From SIG440 sp045645905 (GTDB lineage Bacteria; Bacillota; Clostridia; Monoglobales; Monoglobaceae): a stretch of 16,411 nucleotides of DNA. A model generated the notes under the pieces. The model was not told where the DNA came from, ran no database searches, and saw nothing but the letters and a program-made list of their open reading frames with translations. The position numbers and the translations under genes are program-made. The DNA is taken from contig JAZRJT010000104.1 of NCBI GenBank assembly GCA_045645905.1, forward strand, positions 1 to 16,411. The letters run 5' to 3'. Positions 1-6,904 of this stretch are shown one piece after another; the stretch's first letter is position 1; every line of letters starts with the position of its first letter.

Positions 1-64
1 ATTTTAATAGATTTAGAAACCGTATTTTACATATATTTTCTCACCAATCTCTTAGAAACAAACA

Positions 65-88
65 AGCAGTCGCATAATAGCGACTGCT
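65..88 (-). terminator. Rho-independent terminator of the TRAP/amidohydrolase operon
   Basis: A perfect 9-bp inverted repeat, AGCAGTCGC (65-73) and GCGACTGCT (80-88), encloses a 6-nt loop. Read on the minus strand, the hairpin lies about 80 nt after the amidohydrolase stop codon and is followed by a T-rich run (TTGTTTGTTTC). On the plus strand no T-run follows it, so I assign it to the minus-strand operon. I see no gene in the flanking 1-169. Confidence 0.75.
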
Positions 89-169
89 CATCAAAATTCT
101 GTTTTAACTTTTTTACCCCAACTATTGACAAAGAGCCAATATAATTTGGGGTCGCATATATCTAAATTA

Positions 170-1072
170 TTATAATCCAAGAAGTTTGATTGCATTCTCA
201 CGTTCAATCTTTTCAAATGCTTCTTTTGAAATTCTACCTTCGTCTCTCCATTCCCTAAGCTTTGAAGCAAGAGCACAAACAGGGAAATTGATGTTACAGA
301 AGTCTGTTCCAAAATACGCTCTGTCCTGGAACTCCATAAGGAATGCAGGGCCATATTCCTCGTCTCTTGTAAGAGCATTGTAACAAGTTCCATCAGACAA
401 ATCAAGATGAAGATTTGGATATTTGCGAAGGAGCTTGGGAACAACTCCCTCTTCCTTGATAGGACCGGAATTTAAGCATCCCACCTGCTCCTCACTCTTG
501 AATTTGAATACAAAACCTCGTTCTCCCGGTGTTTCAAGTCTTGCAATTTCTGCCCAGAACACAGGGCCATGACCAAGAATAGTAAGGTTAGGAAATCTCT
601 GCAAAGAATGTTCAAGCTGGGGAAGTCCTGGGTCATCATAAAGACCAAAATCGCCATCTTTAACATCAGAGCCATCGTATATAAAAGGAAGTCCGGCAAT
701 TTCTGCAGCTCTCATCAGATTTTGAACCTTTGGGTCCATAACCTCCATATTGGGCATAACCTCACCAATACCCTTACAGCCTCTCTCTTTATAGTAAAGA
801 AGAATTTTTTCAAGCGGTGAATCGGGTGAATTTGTCATTGCACGAGGGTCAACATTACAGAAGGGAATAAATCTGTCGGGATACTTTTCTGCCATATCGA
901 GAATATCTTCATTAGTCTGGGGAAGATAAATTTCACAGTTTACAACAGGAAGCAGTACTCCTTTTTCAATTCCATTTAAGTTCTGTGCCTCAATAAGTTC
1001 TTCAGGTGAGAAAAATCTTGTTACAAATGGTGTGGGTTTCCAATAAGCATGAGAATGAATATCAATATACAT
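170..1072 (-). CDS. Amidohydrolase family (amidohydrolase_2-like) metal-dependent hydrolase
   Basis: A 300-residue TIM-barrel amidohydrolase, probably cytoplasmic. The N-terminal metal motif is DIHSH (His6, His8). Later come GIGEV (Glu104), LGHGP (His168) and FGTDF (Asp257), which match strand-4, strand-6 and strand-8 motifs of the amidohydrolase_2 family (PF04909). Where many members have a His after strand 5, the local sequence is PFIYDGSD, so one usual metal or substrate residue may be replaced by Asp133. The ATG is preceded by AGGAG at 7-nt spacing. It is the last gene of the operon, 16 nt after the TRAP permease, so it probably processes the imported compound. Known relatives include decarboxylases and lactone or amide hydrolases; the substrate cannot be named from sequence. 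Confidence 0.85.
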   Translation of the reverse strand: MYIDIHSHAYWKPTPFVTRFFSPEELIEAQNLNGIEKGVLLPVVNCEIYLPQTNEDILDMAEKYPDRFIPFCNVDPRAMTNSPDSPLEKILLYYKERGCKGIGEVMPNMEVMDPKVQNLMRAAEIAGLPFIYDGSDVKDGDFGLYDDPGLPQLEHSLQRFPNLTILGHGPVFWAEIARLETPGERGFVFKFKSEEQVGCLNSGPIKEEGVVPKLLRKYPNLHLDLSDGTCYNALTRDEEYGPAFLMEFQDRAYFGTDFCNINFPVCALASKLREWRDEGRISKEAFEKIERENAIKLLGL

Positions 1073-1088
1073 ACTAAAACTCCTATTT

Positions 1089-3038
1089 TTATATTGCTAA
1101 ATTTTTCTTCTTTTTTGTGATAAACTGAATAATTGCCACAATCACAACAAGTCCAACACCTATGGCGTCTGTCACAGCCCCCGGATAGATAAGCAATAAT
1201 CCGCCTACAAGTGAGAGTATACGCTGATACCATGACATATTATGAAGGAAATAACCTTCAAGTGATGCTGCCACAGCAAACATACCAAGCAATGATGTTA
1301 TACAGATAAGCACAACCTCAGGTGCCGTTGTATCAACAAGCAACATAGCAGGATTGAGTGCAAATACATAAGGTACAATAAATGCACCGATAGCAAGCTT
1401 TGTTGCAGTAATTGCTGTTTTCATCGGGTTTGCCTGAGCAATTGCCGCACCTGCATATGCCGCAAGAGCAACCGGCGGTGTAAGGTCAGCAACAATACCA
1501 AAATAGAATACAAAGAAATGCGCCGCAATATCGGGAACACCCATACGTGTCAGAATAGGTGCACAGGTTGCTGCCATAATACAATAGTTTGCGGTTGTAG
1601 GAACACCCATACCAAGAACAATACAACAAACCATTGTAAAGAACAACGCAACTATAACCTGATTTCCTGCCAGAGAAACTATTCCGTTAAGTAAGATATT
1701 TGCAAGACCTGTTGAGGTGATAACACCTGCAATAATTCCCGCAACACCACAAGCCGTAGCAACAGCAATCATTCCCTGACCGCCTGCCGCAAGAGACTCC
1801 CAGATACGTTTAGGGGTCATTCGGCTCTCTTTGTTGAACATACTTACAACTATTGCCGCAACAATGGCAATTGCCGCCGCATATGCAATTGAACGCTTAT
1901 TTGTACCAACAAGATAAATCAATAAAACAAGCGGGATAAGCAGATAAAGCTGTTTCAAAAGCGGCAAAACTCTGGGGAGTTCTTCCTTGCTTAAACCTCT
2001 TAATCCATTCTTCTTTGCCTCAAGATGAACTGTTATAAACACGCCTGCAAAATACAAAATAGCAGGTAAAATTGCACGCACAACAATATCACTGTAGGGA
2101 ACACCCAACGCCTCTGCCATCAAAAATGCCGCCGCACCCATAATAGGGGGCATAATCTGGCCGCCTGTTGAAGCTGATGCTTCAGCTGCAGCTGCAAATT
2201 CAGGCTTATAGCCTGTCTTTTTCATAAGCGGAATGGTAACAGCACCCGAGCCAACCGTGTTAGCAACTGACGAGCCTGAAACCATACCTTCAAGAGCACT
2301 TGCAACAACCGCAACCTTTGCAGGGCCACCCGAAAAACGACCCACAATTGCATTTGAAATCTTAATAAAAAAATCTGCAACGCCTGTTCTTTCAAGAAAA
2401 GCACCAAAAATAATAAACACAACTATAAACTTAGAGCATACATTAACAGGTGTTGAAAGTATACCTTCCTTGCTGTAGAAAAGACGGGGAACAACATACT
2501 TCACCTTGCCCCAAAGACTGGGATTGCTTGCACCCCAGATAAGAGCATATACAATAAATACAGACGCAACCAAAACTATGGGAAGGCCTACACTTCTTCT
2601 GCATACCTCAAGAAGCGAAACTATACCGAGTATACCTATTATAATCTGATATACTTCAAATTTACTGCCCTGAGCAACAATCGCTTCGGCATTAAATGCA
2701 AAGTACAAGAACGCGCCTGTACCCATCAGCATAAGTATTACATCATACCAGGGCATATAATTTACTCTTTGTTTGCCTTTTTTAGCAGGATAAACAATAT
2801 ATCCAAGAAAGACAATAAACGCAACAAATGTTGTTAATCTGAATTCCTCAAGCCAACTGGCAAAAAGGGTAACATAAATACAAAATATCGAGAAAACTGC
2901 CAGAAAAGCACTTACAAATGCTTTAGGAACACCTTCCCACAAGCGGGTATTTGACTCCCTGTCAAATTTTTTCATTACGGATTCCAGATCCATTGGCGCT
3001 TGTTCACCAGCTGTTTTCTTCTTACTAAAAAATCCCAT
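1089..3038 (-). CDS. TRAP transporter permease, fused DctQ-DctM type (4TM/12TM fusion)
   Basis: A 649-residue polytopic membrane protein and the membrane part of a TAXI-type TRAP transporter, a secondary carrier driven by an ion gradient. The N-terminal ~30 residues are charged and cytoplasmic. Hydrophobic segments follow throughout, first a small DctQ-like part and then the large DctM-like part. DctM signatures are visible: GSSVANTVGSGAVTIPLMKK (residues 255-274), STGGQIMPPIMGAAAF (290-304) and GMGVPTTANYCIMAA further on. I place the start at the ATG beginning MGFFSKKK because AGGAGG stands 4 nt before it; an in-frame ATG 18 nt upstream has no ribosome site and would lie before this AGGAGG. 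It sits between the receptor gene and an amidohydrolase in one operon. Family assignment is firm; substrate unknown. Confidence 0.93.
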   Translation of the reverse strand: MGFFSKKKTAGEQAPMDLESVMKKFDRESNTRLWEGVPKAFVSAFLAVFSIFCIYVTLFASWLEEFRLTTFVAFIVFLGYIVYPAKKGKQRVNYMPWYDVILMLMGTGAFLYFAFNAEAIVAQGSKFEVYQIIIGILGIVSLLEVCRRSVGLPIVLVASVFIVYALIWGASNPSLWGKVKYVVPRLFYSKEGILSTPVNVCSKFIVVFIIFGAFLERTGVADFFIKISNAIVGRFSGGPAKVAVVASALEGMVSGSSVANTVGSGAVTIPLMKKTGYKPEFAAAAEASASTGGQIMPPIMGAAAFLMAEALGVPYSDIVVRAILPAILYFAGVFITVHLEAKKNGLRGLSKEELPRVLPLLKQLYLLIPLVLLIYLVGTNKRSIAYAAAIAIVAAIVVSMFNKESRMTPKRIWESLAAGGQGMIAVATACGVAGIIAGVITSTGLANILLNGIVSLAGNQVIVALFFTMVCCIVLGMGVPTTANYCIMAATCAPILTRMGVPDIAAHFFVFYFGIVADLTPPVALAAYAGAAIAQANPMKTAITATKLAIGAFIVPYVFALNPAMLLVDTTAPEVVLICITSLLGMFAVAASLEGYFLHNMSWYQRILSLVGGLLLIYPGAVTDAIGVGLVVIVAIIQFITKKKKNLAI

Positions 3039-3058
3039 AATACCTCCTGAATGCATTA

Positions 3059-3090
3059 AAATGACTGCGGCGAAAACGGCGCAGCCATTT
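3059..3090 (-). terminator. Intercistronic hairpin between TAXI receptor and permease
   Basis: On the minus strand AAATGGCTGCG pairs with CGCAGTCATTT as an 11-bp stem with one G-U pair and a loop of about ten bases. It lies between the receptor stop codon (3109) and the permease ribosome site. Only three to four Us follow before the next gene, so it is more likely a partial terminator or a 3'-end stabiliser of the receptor mRNA than a full stop. This would fit a need for more receptor than permease. Confidence 0.55.
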
Positions 3091-3108
3091 AATACTTGCC
3101 TTTTGTAA

Positions 3109-4068
3109 TTACTGGACTGCTACTTCAACACCCTTTTCTGCAAAATACTTTGCAGCACCTGCGTGGAAGGGAACTGTCATACCGCTTGTTGCATTTTCAA
3201 CGCTAAGTTCTGTGCCCTTAGCGTGTTCAGCGGTAATTGCATCAATATTATCAAAGATTGCTGCTGTGAGCTTGTATACATCATCCTCAGATGCATCAGC
3301 ACTTACAATAAGAGTTGCCTTTACTGTAACAGTTGAAACATCTTCTGTCTGACCTGCATATGTTCCTGCAGGAATCTTGTGAGTTGTATAGTAGGGACAT
3401 GACGCCATAAGAGCTTCTGCCACTGCTCCGTCAATGGGAACAAGATATGCACTGTTTGTTGTGCAAATCTCTGTAATTGCAGGTGTCGGAGGACCTGCAA
3501 CGATAAATGCAGCATCAATCTTGCCGTCCTTCAATGCATCTGCACTGTCAGCAAATGACTGATACTGTGGCTTGATATCTTCTTCTGTAAGACCTGCTGC
3601 TGTAAGAACATCCATTGCATTAAAGAACACACCTGAACCGGGAGCACCGATTGAAACTGACTTACCCTTAAGGTCTGCCACGCTCTTGATAGAAGGGTCC
3701 ATTGTAACAAGCTGAACAGCCTCTGCATAAAGACCTGCTACAACGCGGAAAGAATCAATCTTGCCGTCTTCTTCAAATGAACGTGAGCCTTCCCAAGCAT
3801 AAGCCATAACGTCAGACTGAACAGTACCAAGCTGATAATTGCCTGCATCAATTTCCTGAATGTTAGCTTTTGAACCGTCAGTTGAAACAACCGTAACATT
3901 TACGCCTGCATTGTTTGTAATATACTGTCCAAGTACACCGCCGTAGCCATAATATGTACCTGATGTACCGCCTGTACCCATAGTCATTTTTGTACCTGCA
4001 GCACCACCGCAAGCAGCAAGTGCAAATACAAGTGCTAATGTAAGTACAATTGAAAGAATCTTTTTCAT
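3109..4068 (-). CDS. TAXI family TRAP transporter solute-binding lipoprotein
   Basis: A 319-residue extracytoplasmic receptor. It starts with a lipoprotein signal peptide: MKK, a hydrophobic core, then the lipobox LAAC with lipidated Cys20. After processing it would be anchored on the outer face of the membrane. The mature start (MTMGTGGTSGTYYGYGG) is the typical TAXI (TRAP-associated extracytoplasmic immunogenic) opening; VADLKGKSVSIGAPGSG and VTVKATLIVSAD are also typical. TAXI receptors deliver solutes such as organic anions or amino acids to fused TRAP permeases, and such a permease follows at once. The ATG has GGAGG at 8-nt spacing. First gene of the operon, directly behind a strong promoter. 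Family call firm; ligand unknown. Confidence 0.93.
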   Translation of the reverse strand: MKKILSIVLTLALVFALAACGGAAGTKMTMGTGGTSGTYYGYGGVLGQYITNNAGVNVTVVSTDGSKANIQEIDAGNYQLGTVQSDVMAYAWEGSRSFEEDGKIDSFRVVAGLYAEAVQLVTMDPSIKSVADLKGKSVSIGAPGSGVFFNAMDVLTAAGLTEEDIKPQYQSFADSADALKDGKIDAAFIVAGPPTPAITEICTTNSAYLVPIDGAVAEALMASCPYYTTHKIPAGTYAGQTEDVSTVTVKATLIVSADASEDDVYKLTAAIFDNIDAITAEHAKGTELSVENATSGMTVPFHAGAAKYFAEKGVEVAVQ

Positions 4069-4110
4069 TATAATTTCCTCCTTATGAAGTTATAAAATAA
4101 TATGAATAAT

Positions 4111-4139
4111 ATTATATACTATTTTATTTAAAATTTCAA
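4111..4139 (-). promoter_or_regulatory. Sigma-A type promoter of the TAXI-TRAP-amidohydrolase operon
   Basis: Minus-strand TTGAAA (4134-4139) and TATAAT (4111-4116) are separated by exactly 17 bp. Transcription would start near 4104, about 36 nt before the receptor ATG, with GGAGG in between. This is a near-consensus housekeeping promoter. Its -35 box overlaps the left arm of an inverted repeat (4136-4144). Confidence 0.85.
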
Positions 4140-4181
4140 GTACAAAGTGAAATTTTACAGTAATTTATACCCTGTACTTGA
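4136..4181. promoter_or_regulatory. Inverted repeat covering both divergent -35 boxes (possible operator)
   Basis: TCAAGTACA (4136-4144) and its exact reverse complement TGTACTTGA (4173-4181) are separated by 28 bp. The left arm overlaps the -35 box of the minus-strand TRAP promoter and the right arm overlaps the -35 box of the plus-strand transporter promoter. Part of the symmetry comes from both -35 boxes beginning TTGA, but the GTACA portion is additional. A shared regulator binding both arms is an inference; no regulator gene lies nearby. Confidence 0.4.
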
Positions 4182-4206
4182 TTTTTTATCTGAAAAATAG
4201 TATAAT
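4178..4206 (+). promoter_or_regulatory. Sigma-A type promoter of the DMT transporter gene
   Basis: TTGATT (4178-4183) and TATAAT (4201-4206) with a 17-bp spacer. Transcription would start near 4213, about 25 nt before the ATG at 4238. It shows that an in-frame TTG at 4178 cannot be the real gene start, since it lies inside the promoter. Confidence 0.85.
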
Positions 4207-4237
4207 CATTCGGTTGACAAATGGAGGTTTAATATCA

Positions 4238-5089
4238 ATGGGTAAACTATGGATTATTTTTATACTTATATATGGGCTTTTAAAAGGCTCACGCGAGGGA
4301 ATGAAAAAAACCGCACTTAAAAAGAGCAGTTCAATGGAAATATTATTTTTTTATACTCTTATTGGTTTTATTCTTACTATTCCAAACACACAAAACGCTC
4401 TCCAGCTTGAGCCTGTATATATATTCTGGGCATTTGTCAAGGCGGCTGTGTGCTGTATTGCCTGGTTTTTTTCTTTGGCGGCAATTAAGTCTATGTCGGT
4501 TGGTCTTTACGGGATAATAGATTTATCAAGAATGATTTTTTCTACACTCCTTGGTGTTTTTGTTTTAGGCGAGAGCTTTACGCTCAATAAAGCAATCGGT
4601 ATTTTTCTGGTTCTTTTAGGGCTCTTCCTGATTAATGTAAAAAAGAGTATCTCTGCCAAGGGAGTAACTGTTTTTTCGCTTACTGCTGCATTTTTATGCT
4701 GTTTCTTTAATTCAATTTCGGGAACAATGGACAAAATACTTATGCAATATATGGAGTCAACTCAGCTTCAATTCTGGTTTATGTTTTTTATGGCGCTAAT
4801 TTACGGTTTAATCATCATTATAAAAAAAGAGAAAATTTCTTTTCATTCCATCCGTACAAATTACTGGATACCCTTAATGAGCGTCTCCCTTATTTTAGGA
4901 GACCTGCTGTTGTTTGAGGCAAATGCCAACCCCCAAAGTCAGGTAACTCTTATGACGATTATCAAGCAATCATCCGTCATTGTAACAATTCTCACCGGCT
5001 GGCTTGTTTTCAAAGAAAAAAACATTCTATACAAGCTGTTGTGTACACTTATTATTCTTTCAGGAATTTTTGTTGCACTTTTACCTTAG
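4238..5089 (+). CDS. EamA/DMT-superfamily transporter
   Basis: A 283-residue, very hydrophobic protein with about ten membrane spans in two homologous halves, as in the drug/metabolite transporter superfamily. The halves carry matching segments: LGVFVLGESFTLNKAIGIF in the first and TGWLVFKEKNILYKLLCTL in the second, the usual end of each EamA domain. It probably exports or exchanges a small metabolite; the sequence does not show which. The start is the ATG before GKLWII, with GGAGG upstream and a promoter ending at 4206. It is the only plus-strand gene, divergent from the TRAP operon and convergent with the hydrogenase operon. Confidence 0.87.
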   Translation: MGKLWIIFILIYGLLKGSREGMKKTALKKSSSMEILFFYTLIGFILTIPNTQNALQLEPVYIFWAFVKAAVCCIAWFFSLAAIKSMSVGLYGIIDLSRMIFSTLLGVFVLGESFTLNKAIGIFLVLLGLFLINVKKSISAKGVTVFSLTAAFLCCFFNSISGTMDKILMQYMESTQLQFWFMFFMALIYGLIIIIKKEKISFHSIRTNYWIPLMSVSLILGDLLLFEANANPQSQVTLMTIIKQSSVIVTILTGWLVFKEKNILYKLLCTLIILSGIFVALLP

Positions 5090-5104
5090 TATGCATTACA
5101 CACA

Positions 5105-5135
5105 AAATCGCCGTAGCAATATGCTACGGCGATTT
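5105..5135. terminator. Bidirectional Rho-independent terminator
   Basis: A perfect 14-bp inverted repeat, AAATCGCCGTAGCA (5105-5118) and TGCTACGGCGATTT (5122-5135), with a 3-nt loop. On the plus strand it follows the DMT gene by 15 nt and is followed by CTTTTATAT. On the minus strand it follows the hydA stop by 8 nt, and its own A/T base gives a short U-run (TTTTGTGTG). It serves both convergent genes. Confidence 0.9.
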
Positions 5136-5143
5136 CTTTTATA

Positions 5144-6883
5144 TTAGAACTTAGGTCTTGCAGTATAGTGTGTGTGTAGAAGTTTGTGTGACTTGTGGCT
5201 GCCCGGTTTTTCAAGGAACTCTGAATAGAGAAGCTTGATATCAGGGTTTTCGTGTGACTTACGAAAAGTAAGAGCCTTGTCTTCCGCATAAAGACCTGCT
5301 GCTCTCTTTGCCTTAACATCAACATCCATACGTGTTTGTGAGTCAACTATGGGCTGACCGCCGCCTGTTACACAACCGCCGGGACAAGCCATAACTTCGA
5401 TAAAGTGATAGTTTGCCTTGCCGTCACGAATGTCGTTAAGAACCTTTCTTGCATTACCAAGACCGTTTACAACTGCAACCTTAACCTCGGTACCTGCAAC
5501 TGTGAGAGTTGCTTCCTTGATACCATCGGTACCTCTTACTGCTTCATAGTCAAGCTTATCAAATGACTTGCCTTCAAGAACCTCAACAACAGTTCTGAGT
5601 GCCGCTTCCATAACACCACCGGTTGCACCAAAGATTACACCGGCACCACTTGCTTCTTCAAAGGGATTGTCAAACTTTTCATCAGGAAGCTTGTTAAAGA
5701 GGATACCTGATTCCTTAATCATTTTTGCAAGTTCTCTTGTTGAGATAACTGCATCAACATCGCGAAGCTGGTTTATTTCCATCTCAGGACGTCCTGCTTC
5801 AAATTTCTTAGCTACACAAGGCATAACAGAAACTACAAACATCTTTTCGGGATCAATACCCATCTTTTCAGCATAATAAGTCTTAAGAATTGCACCAAAC
5901 ATCTGGTGAGGTGACTTACAAGATGAAAGGTTGTCAAGAAAGTCAGGGAAGTTGTGTTCACAGAACTTAATCCAACCGGGGCTGCAAGATGTAATCATAG
6001 GCAACTTGCCGCCGTTCTTAAGTCTTTCAATGAACTCTGTTCCTTCTTCCATGATTGTAAGGTCAGCACCTGTATCTGTATCAAATACGCCGTCAAAGCC
6101 CATTCTTCTGAGAGCTGCAGCCATTTTGCCGGTAACAGGTGTACCGATTTCGTAACCGAATTCTTCACCAAGACCAACACGAACAGCAGGAGCCGTCTGA
6201 ACAACAACGTATTTTTCGGGGTCATTGATTGCAGCCCATACGTCTGCTGTATTATCCTTTTCACGGAGAGCACCTGTGGGACAAGCTACGATACACTGAC
6301 CGCAGTTAACACAGGGAACTTCGCCAAGTGACTTGTTGAAGGGTGATGCAATTGTTGTTTTGAAACCTCTTTCTGTTGCATCAATAACAGAAACAGTCTG
6401 GATTGTCTTACAAGCGCTAACACAACGACGGCAGAGAACACATTTGTTGTTATCTCGTACGATTGAAGGAGATACTTCATCAACGTCATATTCGTTTCTT
6501 TCGCCCATATATGTGATGTCTGTAACACCAAGTTCATCTGCCAGCTTCTGAAGCTCACAGTTCTGGTTTCTTGCACAAGTCAAGCACTTGCGGTCGTGGT
6601 TTGAAAGAAGGAGTTCAAGGTTGATACGGCGAGCGTCTCTAACCTTCTGTGTGTTGGTAAGAACCTCCATACCTTCATTTACGGGATACACACAAGCAGC
6701 CTGAAGGTTTCTTGCACCTACTACCTCTACGATACACATTCTGCAGGAGCCTGTTTTGCTGACATCCTTCAGGTAGCAAAGGGTAGGAATTTCAATATTT
6801 GCACTGCGGGCAGCCTCTAAAATTGTGTAATTGCTGGGCACGCTAAGAGCCTGTCCGTTAATCTTTATATTAACCATTTCCAT
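5144..6883 (-). CDS. hydA: [FeFe]-hydrogenase catalytic subunit HydA (NAD-linked multimeric type)
   Basis: A 579-residue cytoplasmic enzyme subunit for reversible H2 oxidation/proton reduction. N-terminal 2Fe-2S domain: Cys36, 47, 50, 64. Then the His-ligated 4Fe-4S site HDRKCLTCARNQNC (His96, Cys100, 103, 109) and two 4Fe-4S ferredoxin motifs (CVLCRRCVSAC from 148, CVNCGQCIVAC from 191). The H-cluster domain has L1 TSCSPGW (from 298), L2 MPCVAKKFE (Cys356) and L3 EVMACPGGCVTGGGQP (Cys500, Cys504), ending with the small-subunit-like tail SHKSHKLLHTHY. L1 has Ser where the classical motif is TSCCPxW. I chose the ATG starting MEMVNIK, about 10 nt after GGGAG; a GTG 9 nt upstream lies too close to that site. 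It is last in the operon, 21 nt after hydB. Maturation genes (HydE/F/G maturases) are not in the window. Confidence 0.95.
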   Translation of the reverse strand: MEMVNIKINGQALSVPSNYTILEAARSANIEIPTLCYLKDVSKTGSCRMCIVEVVGARNLQAACVYPVNEGMEVLTNTQKVRDARRINLELLLSNHDRKCLTCARNQNCELQKLADELGVTDITYMGERNEYDVDEVSPSIVRDNNKCVLCRRCVSACKTIQTVSVIDATERGFKTTIASPFNKSLGEVPCVNCGQCIVACPTGALREKDNTADVWAAINDPEKYVVVQTAPAVRVGLGEEFGYEIGTPVTGKMAAALRRMGFDGVFDTDTGADLTIMEEGTEFIERLKNGGKLPMITSCSPGWIKFCEHNFPDFLDNLSSCKSPHQMFGAILKTYYAEKMGIDPEKMFVVSVMPCVAKKFEAGRPEMEINQLRDVDAVISTRELAKMIKESGILFNKLPDEKFDNPFEEASGAGVIFGATGGVMEAALRTVVEVLEGKSFDKLDYEAVRGTDGIKEATLTVAGTEVKVAVVNGLGNARKVLNDIRDGKANYHFIEVMACPGGCVTGGGQPIVDSQTRMDVDVKAKRAAGLYAEDKALTFRKSHENPDIKLLYSEFLEKPGSHKSHKLLHTHYTARPKF

Positions 6884-6904
6884 TTTATTCACTCTCCCTC
6901 TCTG

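Noticed and set aside
4178..4237. Upstream TTG start adding 20 residues to the DMT transporter
   Set aside because: It lies in the -35 box of that gene's own promoter; the ATG at 4238 has a good ribosome site.
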